Made by a program: the position numbers and the translations under genes | Notes under the pieces: generated by a model | What the model saw: the letters and a program-made list of their open reading frames with translations, nothing else | Databases searched by the model: none | Told to the model about the DNA's origin: nothing | Source: CAUPWF01 sp964367905 | GTDB taxonomy: Bacteria; Bacillota; Clostridia; Lachnospirales; Lachnospiraceae | Assembly: GCA_964367905.1 (NCBI GenBank) | Contig: CAYIZP010000034.1 | Span: forward strand, 1-36,829 | Direction: 5' to 3' | DNA: 36,829 nucleotides | Shown: in pieces, positions 1-8,719 of the stretch | Position numbering within the stretch: position 1 is the first letter of the stretch | How the letters are laid out: every line of letters begins with the position of its first letter

Positions 1-1
1 A

Positions 2-52
2 GATACATTGGCAAATGGACAAAATGTTATCAAAGCATTAATCAAATTCTAA
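2..52 (+). CDS. C-terminal tail of an unidentified gene (partial)
   Basis: Frame 2 from the window edge reads 16 sense codons ending ALIKF and then TAA. The codons are AT-rich like those of the surrounding genes, and a strong terminator begins 46 bases after the stop, which fits the end of a plus-strand transcription unit. Frame 1 is also open, up to base 78, so the choice of frame is an inference. The fragment is too short to identify a family. Confidence 0.4.
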   Translation, partial: DTLANGQNVIKALIKF

Positions 53-98
53 TTGCTGGTATAACCCTCAAATTATAAATGCAATAATAGAATAGATA

Positions 99-126
99 AA
101 GCCCTACAAATTTGTGGGGCTTTTTA
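99..126 (+). terminator. Rho-independent terminator
   Basis: The arms AAGCCCTACAAA and TTTGTGGGGCTT (99-110 and 111-122) pair over 12 bp with one G-U wobble, and a T tract follows. The stem as written has no loop bases, so the innermost A-T pairs must open to form it. It probably ends the gene whose tail lies at 2-52. Confidence 0.8.
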
Positions 127-274
127 TATACAAATTTGTAAAAATTTGATATTATTATATAGATATCAGTTATTAAGTTGAAAAATTCTGAATATTTTTA
201 AAATTTAAGTAAAAATTTTTTGCAAAACGGGATATGTCCCATAGGTGTTTGGTGAGAAAGGGATGGTTATTAAG

Positions 275-517
275 ATGATAAAAGTGAAATTAGCAGGACC
301 ATTTGCAAAGTATATGCCTGATAGAGATGAAGATGGCTTCTGGAATGCAGAAGGTGGAGAAGGAATGACTGTGAAGGAATTTCTTGATACTTCTACTCGA
401 GTAAGCGAGCATTACATGAATTATTCTGTGGTGGTAAATAATAAGGCAGAGTCTCAAGAGTATGTATTGTGTGAAGGAGATGTATTGAAGGCATTACCGA
501 TTTTTAGAGCTGGATAA
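275..517 (+). CDS. MoaD/ThiS-like ubiquitin-fold protein
   Basis: A small beta-grasp protein of about 80 residues. It opens with a MIKVKLAGPF first strand, has VVVNN in the middle and ends GDVLKALPIFRAG, the layout of MoaD/ThiS sulfur carriers, where the C-terminal Gly-Gly tail is adenylated and thiocarboxylated. Here the tail is Ala-Gly rather than Gly-Gly, so sulfur-carrier activity is uncertain. The start at ATG 275 is chosen because it begins directly with the first strand and has AAAGGG 12 bases upstream. ATG 263 and GTG 245 are in-frame alternatives. No partner E1-like MoeB/ThiF or other cofactor gene is in the window. The next gene, a sulfatase, starts 66 bases downstream on the same strand, and a functional link between the two is only a guess. 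Confidence 0.7.
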   Translation: MIKVKLAGPFAKYMPDRDEDGFWNAEGGEGMTVKEFLDTSTRVSEHYMNYSVVVNNKAESQEYVLCEGDVLKALPIFRAG

Positions 518-583
518 TCTACCATGAGTTCGAGTGGTGTAGGGTGGGTTGACAACAGGGTGTAAGATTGGAGAGGAAAAGGC

Positions 584-2365
584 ATGAGAAAGCAACCGAA
601 TGTAATACTTATAGTAACAGACGATCAAGGTTATGGCGATATCAAGGCAAATGGAAATCCATGGATAGAGACCCCGAATTTGGACTGGATACATGATAAT
701 GGGTTAAGTCTAGAGAGTTTTCACACAGACCCGCTGTGTGCGCCCGCACGTTCGGCGCTGATGTCAGGGCGATATTCATTTGGAGCAGGGGTATATTCGA
801 CTGTCAATGGAAGGTATTTTATGAAGCCGGACCTGAAGACTATGGCGGATTATTTCAAGGGAGGTGGGTATGCTACTGGAATGTTTGGTAAGTGGCATTT
901 AGGCGATACTTATCCATATCACCCTGAGAATAGAGGGTTTGATGTTGCGTATAGTTTTGGAGGTGGGGTAATCGGAGAGACTCCAGACTATTGGAATAAT
1001 AATTATTATGATGATGTGTACTTGCGAAATGGAAAGGAAGAGAGGTTTGAAGGATATTGCACGGATGTCTGGTTTGATACAGCGACTAGATTTATGGACG
1101 AGCAGATATATACGGATAAGCCATTTTTTTGTTATCTTCCAACAAATGCACCACATGGACCATACAATGTGGATGCCTCTTTCTATCAAAAGTATTTAGA
1201 TATGGGGATTCCAGAGGATCGTGCTAGATTTTATGGAATGATTGAGTGTGTGGATGATAATATCGGGAAATTGATGGATCATCTGAAAGAGAAGGATGCG
1301 TTCGATGATACGATTATTATATTCTTTGGCGATAATGGGACTTCGACAGGTTGTGTGACAGATGATAATGGCTGGGTGTTAGATGGGTATAATGCGGGTA
1401 TGAGAGGAAAGAAGGGTACGACTTATGAAGGTGCGCATCGCAATGCTTGTTTTATTACAACGCCAAATGGTGTCTTGGGTGAGTCAAGAAAAATCTATGG
1501 AATTACAGCACATATGGACTTGTTGCCGACTTTGATTGATATCTGTGGATTACCACAGGGAGAAAATCTGGATGGGATCAGTATGGCCGATGCATTGAAA
1601 TCAGGAGAGGTTCATCTGAATCCAGATCGAACGCTTGTCATTCACAATATGCAGAGAGATATGCCACAGAAGTTTAAGGATTATACGGTACTTAAGAATA
1701 ATATGAGATTGGTGCGACCACTTACGAATGAGTCGAATCCGTTTCTTCTAGGATCCTTTGGTTCGAGCGTGGATATTAATCCAGAGATGTATGACATAGA
1801 GAAGGATCCATATGAGAAGAATGATTGCTTTGTGGAGAATGAAGAGCTTGCAATTGAGTTAACAAGATATTATGAGGAATGGTATGATGAGAGATTAGAA
1901 GAGGCGATGAAATATAGCCCAATATATCTAACTAAAGAGCATCCAGTGAAGATGACTTGTCATGCTTGGCATGAGTGTACGAAGATGTGTTTCAGTCAAA
2001 AGCAAATACGTGAAGGTGTGGATGGCAATGGATATTTTGCGGTGAAGGTGGAGGATGCGGGAACTTATGAGTTCGAACTGCGTAGATATCCGCGTGAGGC
2101 AGGACTTGCACTAGATGATACTTGCGATAAATTAGAGAAAGATGAACGTATTTATGAAGAATGGGGTGAAGGTAGACGATACCAGATTCAAAGCGCTGAT
2201 ATTCGTATTGCGGGGATTCAGGAGGAATGTTCGGTTGATTCGGGACAAGATTGTGTAAAGTTTGTACTAGATTTGCCAGTGGGTGAATACCATCTAAGGA
2301 CAAGATTTTTCTTGAACAATGGAAAAAGCATTGGAGCATATTATGTGTATGCCGAAGCGAGATGA
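584..2365 (+). CDS. Sulfatase, Cys-type (formylglycine-dependent)
   Basis: Alkaline-phosphatase-superfamily sulfatase of 593 residues that hydrolyses sulfate esters. Visible motifs are the metal-binding TDDQGYGD (D13, D14), the signature C52-A-P-A-R56 whose Cys is oxidised to formylglycine, GKWHLG (K103, H105), NAPHGP (H191) and FFGDNG (D250, N251). The Cys form can be matured by the anaerobic radical-SAM enzyme anSME, which is not in this window. There is no signal peptide, so it probably acts in the cytoplasm on imported sulfated sugars or similar esters. The roughly 100 residues after position 490 form a beta-rich C-terminal addition. The start ATG follows GGAGAGG. The natural substrate cannot be read from the sequence. 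Confidence 0.92.
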   Translation: MRKQPNVILIVTDDQGYGDIKANGNPWIETPNLDWIHDNGLSLESFHTDPLCAPARSALMSGRYSFGAGVYSTVNGRYFMKPDLKTMADYFKGGGYATGMFGKWHLGDTYPYHPENRGFDVAYSFGGGVIGETPDYWNNNYYDDVYLRNGKEERFEGYCTDVWFDTATRFMDEQIYTDKPFFCYLPTNAPHGPYNVDASFYQKYLDMGIPEDRARFYGMIECVDDNIGKLMDHLKEKDAFDDTIIIFFGDNGTSTGCVTDDNGWVLDGYNAGMRGKKGTTYEGAHRNACFITTPNGVLGESRKIYGITAHMDLLPTLIDICGLPQGENLDGISMADALKSGEVHLNPDRTLVIHNMQRDMPQKFKDYTVLKNNMRLVRPLTNESNPFLLGSFGSSVDINPEMYDIEKDPYEKNDCFVENEELAIELTRYYEEWYDERLEEAMKYSPIYLTKEHPVKMTCHAWHECTKMCFSQKQIREGVDGNGYFAVKVEDAGTYEFELRRYPREAGLALDDTCDKLEKDERIYEEWGEGRRYQIQSADIRIAGIQEECSVDSGQDCVKFVLDLPVGEYHLRTRFFLNNGKSIGAYYVYAEAR

Positions 2366-2416
2366 TATATAATTCAAAACAGATAGTAGTGAGATTCCTT
2401 GTGAGGGGGGACGATT

Positions 2417-3892
2417 ATGCTTGATACAGTATGGGGGGATGTTTTATTTCCTATTTTGATCAGTTTTGATTATTTGATGATTTTAAAATTAATATTGGCC
2501 TTCGTGATTATCTTCTTAGAGAGGCGTGAACCACAGACAGTATGGACGTGGATTCTGGTTATTTATTTCCTTCCAGTGATAGGATTTTTGCTTTATTTAC
2601 TAGTTGGACTGAGTGTTCACAAGAATCAGATATTTCGGATGAAGGAGATTGAGGATGAGGTTCATTCTGCCGTGGTACATCAGGCCACGGTTATCTGGCA
2701 GAATGAGGGGGGATTAGTCAATGCGGAGATGGGTAGATTCCAAAATCTAATACTCTATAATCTGGAAACTTCTTCCGCCGTAATTACAGACAACAATGAT
2801 GTGAGGATATACACGGATGGGGAAGAGAAATTCCATGCATTGAAGCATGAGATTCGTCAGGCGAAGAGTTATATTCATATTCAATACTACATTGTTCGAA
2901 ATGATAGCTTATGGGATGAGTTGGAAGACTTACTAGCCATGAAGGCGAATCAAGGTGTAGAGGTACGTGTCCTGATGGACGGAATGGGAAGTCGATCCAT
3001 TGGGGCAAAGCGTCAGAAGGCAATGAGAGAGAAAGGAATTCAAGTGGCCGAATTCTTCCCAGCACTCCTCGGGAAGTTGCATCTGAGGATGAATTTTAGA
3101 AATCATCGTAAGATTGTAGTGATTGATGGAAGAATTGGCTTTATCGGTGGATTTAACATCGGAAATGAATACCTTGGAAAAGATAAGAGGTTTGGTTATT
3201 GGCGGGATACTCACTTGTGTATAGAAGGGGCGGCAGTTACTTCGCTCGCGGTACGATTTACTATGGATTGGAATTATGCAACCAATGAAAATTTGTTTTT
3301 GGAAGATAGATTGTTCCATATTCCAAACTATGTGAGAGGTGGTCAGGAGCCTATTCAGATTATTTCTAGTGGTCCAGATGCGAAGATTCAGCAGATTCGT
3401 GATAATTACATGCGATTAATCCATAAGGCAAGGGAGCGGATTTATGTACAATCACCTTATTTTATACCAGATGAGGCGGTACTAGAGGCGCTGCGAGTTG
3501 CGGCAAGGTCTGGAATTGATGTACGCATCATGGTGCCATGCAAGCCTGATCATCCATTTATATATTGGGCTACTTACTCTTATATTGGAGAGATGATAGA
3601 GGCAGGAGCGAAGTGCTATATCTACAATGATGGATTTTTACATGCAAAAGTCCTGACGATAGATGGGCTGGTAACGTGTTGTGGAACGGCCAATATGGAT
3701 ATTCGAAGTTTTAAGCTGAATTTCGAAGTGAATGCAGTGATTTATGGTGAGAAGACAACCATGGCGATGGAGCGGAAATTTATCAATGATTTGGCGAGCT
3801 CCACGCGTCTTACGAAACAGAGGTATGCAGAGAGGAATATTGTGATTCGTACAAAAGAACAATTTTCAAGGCTTTTCTCGCCGTTATTGTGA
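2417..3892 (+). CDS. cls: Cardiolipin synthase (phospholipase D family)
   Basis: Membrane enzyme that condenses two phosphatidylglycerol molecules into cardiolipin and glycerol. Two hydrophobic segments near residues 12-34 and 43-65 form the N-terminal membrane anchor. Two HKD catalytic motifs follow: H230-R-K232 with D237 (HRKIVVIDG) and H409-A-K411 with D416 (HAKVLTIDG). VQSPYFIPD lies between them, as in bacterial Cls. The length of 491 residues is typical. A GAGGGGGG ribosome binding site precedes the ATG. It lies 51 bases after the sulfatase gene and may share its transcript. Confidence 0.93.
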   Translation: MLDTVWGDVLFPILISFDYLMILKLILAFVIIFLERREPQTVWTWILVIYFLPVIGFLLYLLVGLSVHKNQIFRMKEIEDEVHSAVVHQATVIWQNEGGLVNAEMGRFQNLILYNLETSSAVITDNNDVRIYTDGEEKFHALKHEIRQAKSYIHIQYYIVRNDSLWDELEDLLAMKANQGVEVRVLMDGMGSRSIGAKRQKAMREKGIQVAEFFPALLGKLHLRMNFRNHRKIVVIDGRIGFIGGFNIGNEYLGKDKRFGYWRDTHLCIEGAAVTSLAVRFTMDWNYATNENLFLEDRLFHIPNYVRGGQEPIQIISSGPDAKIQQIRDNYMRLIHKARERIYVQSPYFIPDEAVLEALRVAARSGIDVRIMVPCKPDHPFIYWATYSYIGEMIEAGAKCYIYNDGFLHAKVLTIDGLVTCCGTANMDIRSFKLNFEVNAVIYGEKTTMAMERKFINDLASSTRLTKQRYAERNIVIRTKEQFSRLFSPLL

Positions 3893-3977
3893 CAAAATGG
3901 TGAACTTGTATAAAAAACTTTTTTTTTTCACAATTATGTGTCATAATAGGCTCTAGTATAAAAAGAGGAGAATAATC

Positions 3978-5123
3978 ATGAAGAAGAAAATTGTAACATT
4001 ATTATTAGCAGGAAGTATGGTAGTTTCATTAGCAGCATGTACACCTCAAGCAGAGGGAGATACAGCAGAAAGCGGAACAGAGGAGTCGGCTGACACAGAG
4101 AGCGGCGGAACTGCAAATGTTGTTAATTTAGGAGAATATAAGGGAATCGAAGTTGAGGACACTGGTGTCATCGAAGTAACAGATGATGATATTGATATGG
4201 AGATTGAAACTAGACTATCGGCTGAAACAGAGGTTGTGGAGATAACAGACCGTGCAGTCGAGAATGGAGATATGACAAATATCGATTATGAAGGTAAGGA
4301 AGATGGTGTTGCATTCGAAGGCGGTACAGCGGAAGGCGCAATGCTTGAGATTGGATCGGGACAATTTATCCCAGGGTTCGAAGAAGGTCTTATAGGCGTA
4401 GAAGTTGGAGAGACTGTTGATATTGAGTTGACATTCCCTGAGGATTATGGCTCAGCTGACTTGGCGGGAGCAGACGTTGTATTTACTGTAACAGTGAACT
4501 CGATTCAAGAGTATGTGGTTCCAGAACTAACAGAGGAATTTATTGAGTCAGTTACAGGAACAGCAATGACAGAAGAGGAATATCGTGATTCGGTTCGCAG
4601 TGATTTGGAAGCACAAAACGAGTCAATCAGACAAGATGCGTTGTTGTCTACAGCATGGGCACAGGTAACTGATGGCGCTGAAGTTGTAGCATTAGATCAG
4701 GTGCTAGTAGATGAGTTGACAGCACAAGTGCGTGAGCAGACAGAAACAGAAGCTGCGATGTATGGCATGGAAATGGCGGATTATGTGGCAATGCTTGGAA
4801 TGACAGAAGAGGCATTTGACGAGGCACTTATAGGTGCAGCTGAAATGGAAGCCAAAGAGCGTACAATTACAGATAATATTATAGAAGCTGAAGGACTTGA
4901 GTTCACAGAAGAAGAGTATACTACTTTCTATGAGGCAGTGATTGTTGGCACAGGGTTCGCAAGTGTAGAAGAATTGTTTGAACAAATTCCAGAAGAAGAG
5001 ATGAAAGAAATGGCGACTCGCGAATTTGTGAAGCAATGGGTTCTAGACAACGCGAAGATCGTAGAGGCAGCACCGGCTGAGGAACTTACAGCGGAAGAAA
5101 TCGTTCCAGAGGAAACGGAGTAA
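3978..5123 (+). CDS. Trigger-factor-like FKBP peptidyl-prolyl isomerase lipoprotein
   Basis: Predicted surface foldase of 381 residues. Residues 1-21 form a lipoprotein signal peptide with lipobox LAAC, so Cys21 should be lipidated. An acidic linker follows to about residue 45. From about 90 to 180 there is an FKBP-type domain (NGDMTNIDYEG, GSGQFIPGFEEGLIG, TFPEDYG), and the rest resembles the helical C-terminal substrate-binding domain of trigger factor. The ribosome-binding N-domain of trigger factor is replaced by the lipoprotein leader, which points to folding of exported proteins rather than nascent chains. The protein is strikingly rich in Glu. The start has AGAGGAG upstream. Confidence 0.88.
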   Translation: MKKKIVTLLLAGSMVVSLAACTPQAEGDTAESGTEESADTESGGTANVVNLGEYKGIEVEDTGVIEVTDDDIDMEIETRLSAETEVVEITDRAVENGDMTNIDYEGKEDGVAFEGGTAEGAMLEIGSGQFIPGFEEGLIGVEVGETVDIELTFPEDYGSADLAGADVVFTVTVNSIQEYVVPELTEEFIESVTGTAMTEEEYRDSVRSDLEAQNESIRQDALLSTAWAQVTDGAEVVALDQVLVDELTAQVREQTETEAAMYGMEMADYVAMLGMTEEAFDEALIGAAEMEAKERTITDNIIEAEGLEFTEEEYTTFYEAVIVGTGFASVEELFEQIPEEEMKEMATREFVKQWVLDNAKIVEAAPAEELTAEEIVPEETE

Positions 5124-5134
5124 AGGACGTCATT

Positions 5135-5698
5135 GTGAGACAAAATTATCAGATAACAAATTGGTGTCGTCAATTTATTCACCAGCACGTGAGTGCTGGT
5201 GATATTTGCGTTGATGCAACTGCGGGGAATGGTCATGATACGCAGTTTTTATGTGAGCTTGTAGGTGATGCGGGCAAGGTGTACGCCTTTGACATTCAAG
5301 AGGTAGCTATTGAAAGTACAAGAGAACGGTTGGAGAAGGTAGGGCTTGTGGCTGAATGTATTGTGGCGAGTCATGAAGATATGAGGCAATATGTAACCGA
5401 AGTGGGTCAAATTACATGTATTATGTTTAATTTTGGATATCTTCCAGGTGGAGACCATAATATAGCAACCAAGGGAAAAACGAGTATTCAGGCGATTGAG
5501 GTGGGGTTAGACTTGTTGAAATCGGGTGGAATTATGAGTTTGTGTATTTATAGTGGGGGCGATAGTGGATTTGAGGAAAAGGATGGCATCTTGGAATTTA
5601 TCAAAACCTTGGATGCGAAGAGGTATATTGTTATTGTAAGTGAGTATTACAATCGGCCAAATCATCCGCCCATACCAGTGCAGATTATTAAGTTATAG
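5135..5698 (+). CDS. mnmM: tRNA 5-(aminomethyl)-2-thiouridine methyltransferase MnmM (YtqB family)
   Basis: Class I SAM-dependent methyltransferase of 187 residues. The SAM-binding signature is VDATAGNGHDT (about residues 27-37), followed by the acidic-loop strand KVYAFDIQ. The family-specific segment NFGYLPGGDH and the C-terminal NRPNHPPIPVQII match the YtqB/MnmM family, which methylates nm5s2U34 to mnm5s2U34 in the tRNA wobble position. The start is GTG with AAAGGA 7 bases upstream. The gene begins 11 bases after the FKBP lipoprotein stop, so the two are likely cotranscribed. Confidence 0.88.
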   Translation: MRQNYQITNWCRQFIHQHVSAGDICVDATAGNGHDTQFLCELVGDAGKVYAFDIQEVAIESTRERLEKVGLVAECIVASHEDMRQYVTEVGQITCIMFNFGYLPGGDHNIATKGKTSIQAIEVGLDLLKSGGIMSLCIYSGGDSGFEEKDGILEFIKTLDAKRYIVIVSEYYNRPNHPPIPVQIIKL

Positions 5699-5733
5699 TT
5701 GAAGTAGACCGATGTAGATTTGAGGGATGAGGA

Positions 5734-6654
5734 ATGAATTTTAATAATGTTTTTAACTTGCAGCTTATGATGCTGGTGATTATGGTAGCGGGCATGGTAT
5801 TGCGGAAGTTGGAAATTATAAGAGGGCAGGACAAGAGGGTGTTGGTGGATTTGTCTGTGAATATCATCTTGCCTTGCAATATTATTGCGGCTTTTTGTGT
5901 GGAGTTTAATCAGGAAATCTTACAACAAGGAGTAACCATTATGCTGATCTCTATGGGGATTCAGCTTTTTTGTGTTGTGTTGAGCAAGGTGCTGTACAAT
6001 CGATATCCTAAGGAGCAGAAGATGATATTGCAGTATGGGACGATTTGCTCTAATGCTGGATATTTGGGTAATCCAGTTGCGGAGGGGTTGTACGGTCCTA
6101 TGGGGCTGTTGTATGCTTCGATTTATCTGATTCCTCAAAGGATTGTGATGTGGTCAGTGGGAGTTACATATTTTGCAGAGGTGCCGGATAAGAAGGCGCT
6201 AGTAAAAAAGGTAGTGACACATCCATGTATTGTTGCGGTTATGATTGGTGTGGTGCTTATGATCAGTCAGATACAGTTGCCGACATTCTTGTTTCAATCC
6301 ATTGATCGAATTGGCAGTTGTACGACTGCGGTAACGATGCTGCTGATTGGAGCGACCTTGCAGGAGACGAGGAATTCGAAGATGTTGACAAAAACAACAG
6401 CGTTTTTCTCGTTTCTAAGACTAGGAATGATTCCAGCAATTGTATTTTTAGTGTGTAAGTTTGCTCATGTCCCTGAGATGATTGGTGGACTAGCAGTGGT
6501 TCTTGCAGCGATGCCAGCAGGGACAACTACGGCGGTTTTGGCAGTGAAATATAAGGCGGATGAGAAATTTGCGACACAATGTGTAGTATTAACTACTCTT
6601 TTATCATTGCTAAGTATTCCCATTTGGTGTATGATAATTATGCAGTGGTATTGA
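5734..6654 (+). CDS. AEC-family transporter (auxin efflux carrier type)
   Basis: Integral membrane protein of 306 residues with about ten hydrophobic segments from end to end. It shows typical AEC features: a polar first pair of helices ending in NIILPCNIIAAF, an internal GTICSNAGYLGNPVAEGLYG segment, and a C-terminal AAMPAGTTTAVLAVKY segment. Bacterial members move malate or other small organic anions or auxin-like molecules, and the substrate here is unknown. The gene follows mnmM by 35 bases on the same strand. Confidence 0.88.
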   Translation: MNFNNVFNLQLMMLVIMVAGMVLRKLEIIRGQDKRVLVDLSVNIILPCNIIAAFCVEFNQEILQQGVTIMLISMGIQLFCVVLSKVLYNRYPKEQKMILQYGTICSNAGYLGNPVAEGLYGPMGLLYASIYLIPQRIVMWSVGVTYFAEVPDKKALVKKVVTHPCIVAVMIGVVLMISQIQLPTFLFQSIDRIGSCTTAVTMLLIGATLQETRNSKMLTKTTAFFSFLRLGMIPAIVFLVCKFAHVPEMIGGLAVVLAAMPAGTTTAVLAVKYKADEKFATQCVVLTTLLSLLSIPIWCMIIMQWY

Positions 6655-6696
6655 TTGAGCTTAGTGAATACTGTGATATTTTATTTAGGAGGGTCC

Positions 6697-7212
6697 ATGA
6701 AGAAAATAGCGAAATTCCACAAGGTGTCGTTTGAGCAGTTTATAGAGGCGTTTAATGACACGTTTGGAAAGATGAATGAAGATGTGATTAGAGAGATATA
6801 TGAGGAAATCAAGATTCCAAAGAGAGCAACGAAGGGTTCTGCGGGGTATGATTTTTATACGCCTGTATCTTTGGAATTGAATCCTGGAAAGACGGCGAAG
6901 ATTCCAACAGGAATTCGTGTAGAGATGGATGAAAATTGGGTGTTGAAGTGTTATCCGAGAAGTGGACTTGGATTCAAATTTAGATTGCAGTTGAATAATA
7001 CAGTTGGAATTATTGATAGCGATTATTTTTATTCAGATAATGAAGGGCATATCTTTGCAAAGATTACGAATGATAGTAATGAAAATAAAAAAGTGAAGCT
7101 CGATGCAGGGACTGGGTTCATGCAAGGGATATTTGTAGAGTATGGTATTACAGTTGACGATGATGCAATGGAGACACGTAATGGTGGGTTCGGAAGTACA
7201 ACGGCACAATAG
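6697..7212 (+). CDS. dut: dUTPase (deoxyuridine triphosphatase)
   Basis: Trimeric-type dUTPase that hydrolyses dUTP to dUMP and pyrophosphate. All five motifs are visible: AGYDFYT (1), PRSGLGFK (2), NNTVGIIDSDYF (3), GTGFMQGIF (4) and the C-terminal NGGFGSTTAQ arm (5). Motif 3 continues into a longer SDNEGH loop than the Escherichia coli enzyme has, and about 35 extra residues lie before motif 1. To my knowledge this is the ordinary clostridial form. The start is placed at ATG 6697 because AGGAGGG sits at 6687-6693. The open frame extends upstream to 6655, but there is no ribosome binding site there. Confidence 0.92.
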   Translation: MKKIAKFHKVSFEQFIEAFNDTFGKMNEDVIREIYEEIKIPKRATKGSAGYDFYTPVSLELNPGKTAKIPTGIRVEMDENWVLKCYPRSGLGFKFRLQLNNTVGIIDSDYFYSDNEGHIFAKITNDSNENKKVKLDAGTGFMQGIFVEYGITVDDDAMETRNGGFGSTTAQ

Positions 7213-7228
7213 CGAGAGATAAAAATGA

Positions 7229-7258
7229 GTATAAATATAAAATCCTTTGGAAATACTA
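7229..7258 (+). promoter_or_regulatory. Possible sigma-G sporulation promoter
   Basis: GTATA at 7229-7233 matches the -35 form GHATR. Eighteen bases later AATACTA at 7252-7258 resembles the -10 form CATAnTA. Position and spacing suit the forespore sigma factor, and the gene downstream belongs to a family controlled by sigma-G in Bacillus. The region is very AT-rich, so a chance match is possible. Confidence 0.35.
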
Positions 7259-7286
7259 TTATATAGTAAATATAATGAAATAGTAT
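7253..7286. repeat. 8-bp inverted repeat upstream of the spore germination gene
   Basis: ATACTATT (7253-7260) and AATAGTAT (7279-7286) are perfect inverted copies 18 bases apart. They overlap the possible -10 box and the presumed transcript start. They could be an operator or a weak mRNA hairpin, or coincidence in AT-rich DNA. Confidence 0.35.
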
Positions 7287-7301
7287 GGAAGGAGGATTTT
7301 T

Positions 7302-8657
7302 ATGCGTACAAAAATACAAGGCACCATTAATGAGATACGTAGTGGGATAAGTCAGCGCTTGCCCATTCAGGAAAGCTTTGACTTGTTACAGCGGGATATG
7401 ATAATCGGGGAGAGAGAAAGTTCGTTTTATTTCGTCGATGGATTTACCAAGGATGAGCCTTTGCTTAAGATTATGGACACACTCTTTAAAGCGAAGAAAC
7501 AGGACATGCCAAAGACTCCACAAGAGTTTGCAGAGCGTTTTATCGCATATGCGGAGGTAGATTACCTCGCCACATATGAAGAGGTCATTAAAAATGTTCT
7601 GTCGGGAGTAACTTGTTTATTTATTGACCAATATGAGGTATGTATTGCGATTGATTGTAGAACTTACCCAGCAAGAGGGGTGGAGGAACCACAGAAGGAC
7701 AAGTCCTTACGTGGGTCACGGGATGGATTTGTGGAGACAATTGTGTTCAATACGGCTTTGATTCGCCGTAGAATCCGTAGTACAGAACTTGTCATGGAGA
7801 TGAAAGAGGTAGGGACTGCTTCAAAGACAGACGTTACCATCTGTTATATGAAGGATCGTGTTAACAAGCAAGTTTTAGAGAAGATTCGCAAGAGGATTAA
7901 AGAGATACAGGTAGATTCCTTGCCCATGAATCAGCAGAGTTTGGCAGATGAATTGATGACCAGGAGATGGTTTAATCCATTCCCAAAGTTCAAATTCACG
8001 GAACGACCAGACACTACAGCGGAATGTATTTTGGAGGGAAAGGTGGTTATCTTGGTAGATAACTCACCATCGGCAATGATTCTTCCAACATCGATCTTCG
8101 ACTTGATTGAAGAGGCCAATGATTATTATTTTCCAACAATTACGAATATATATTTGAAGATTACTAGGTTGTTAATCACAATTACCACTTTGTTTCTTAC
8201 ACCGATTTTTGTGCTATTGATGACTAATCAGGAGTGGGTGCCAGAATTTTTCAACTTTATTTTGATTAATGATGAGATTAATATACCGATTGTGTTTCAG
8301 TTGCTAATCTTAGAGATTGCGATAGATGGATTGAAGCTGGCAGCAGTTAACACGCCGAGTATGTTGAGTACTCCACTGAGTGTGGTTGCCGGTATCGTAC
8401 TAGGGGAAAATGCAGTGGCATCAGGGTGGTTTAATGCAGAAATCATGTTATATATGGCATTCGTTGCCGTTGCGAATTATACACAGCCGAACTTTGAATT
8501 AGGATATGCTTTGAAGTTTATGAGATTGATTTTGATTGTACTGACTGGTTTCTTCGGTACATGGGGATTCATCATCGGAAGTGTGATTACCTTATGTGCA
8601 GTGTTGTTTAATAAGACATTGACGGGGATTAGTTATTTGAAGATTAGTAAGAATTAG
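7302..8657 (+). CDS. GerA-family spore germination protein, SpoVAF-like
   Basis: Membrane protein of 451 residues from the GerAA/SpoVAF family of spore inner-membrane proteins. A soluble N-terminal region of about 290 residues contains the conserved GEREssFYFVDGF and YPARGVEEPQKDKSLRGSRDGFVE segments. It is followed by about five hydrophobic helices with AVNTPSMLSTPLSVVAGIVLGENAV between them. It resembles SpoVAF rather than a nutrient-receptor A subunit because it is slightly short and has no B or C partner beside it. The ribosome binding site is GGAGG, 6 bases before the ATG. It is evidence that the organism sporulates. A possible sigma-G promoter lies at 7229-7258. Confidence 0.88.
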   Translation: MRTKIQGTINEIRSGISQRLPIQESFDLLQRDMIIGERESSFYFVDGFTKDEPLLKIMDTLFKAKKQDMPKTPQEFAERFIAYAEVDYLATYEEVIKNVLSGVTCLFIDQYEVCIAIDCRTYPARGVEEPQKDKSLRGSRDGFVETIVFNTALIRRRIRSTELVMEMKEVGTASKTDVTICYMKDRVNKQVLEKIRKRIKEIQVDSLPMNQQSLADELMTRRWFNPFPKFKFTERPDTTAECILEGKVVILVDNSPSAMILPTSIFDLIEEANDYYFPTITNIYLKITRLLITITTLFLTPIFVLLMTNQEWVPEFFNFILINDEINIPIVFQLLILEIAIDGLKLAAVNTPSMLSTPLSVVAGIVLGENAVASGWFNAEIMLYMAFVAVANYTQPNFELGYALKFMRLILIVLTGFFGTWGFIIGSVITLCAVLFNKTLTGISYLKISKN

Positions 8658-8719
8658 GTTTATGATATAGACAAGGTTGAGTAATGTAAGAAGAGTTAGG
8701 TTTTACAGGGAGAGAAAGA

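Noticed and set aside
127..262. Molybdenum cofactor riboswitch or defined promoter before the MoaD-like gene
   Set aside because: The stretch is AT-rich with many weak promoter-like matches. The only structured element, GGGATATGTCCC (229-240), is a short imperfect palindrome and does not resemble the Moco RNA fold.
3901..3960. Terminator or promoter in the T-rich stretch before the FKBP lipoprotein gene
   Set aside because: The ten-T run has no supporting stem, and several -35/-10 pairings of similarly poor quality are possible, so none could be chosen.
6697..7212. Phage-derived dUTPase signalling prophage remnants
   Set aside because: No other phage gene is nearby, and to my knowledge the protein matches the ordinary clostridial chromosomal form.
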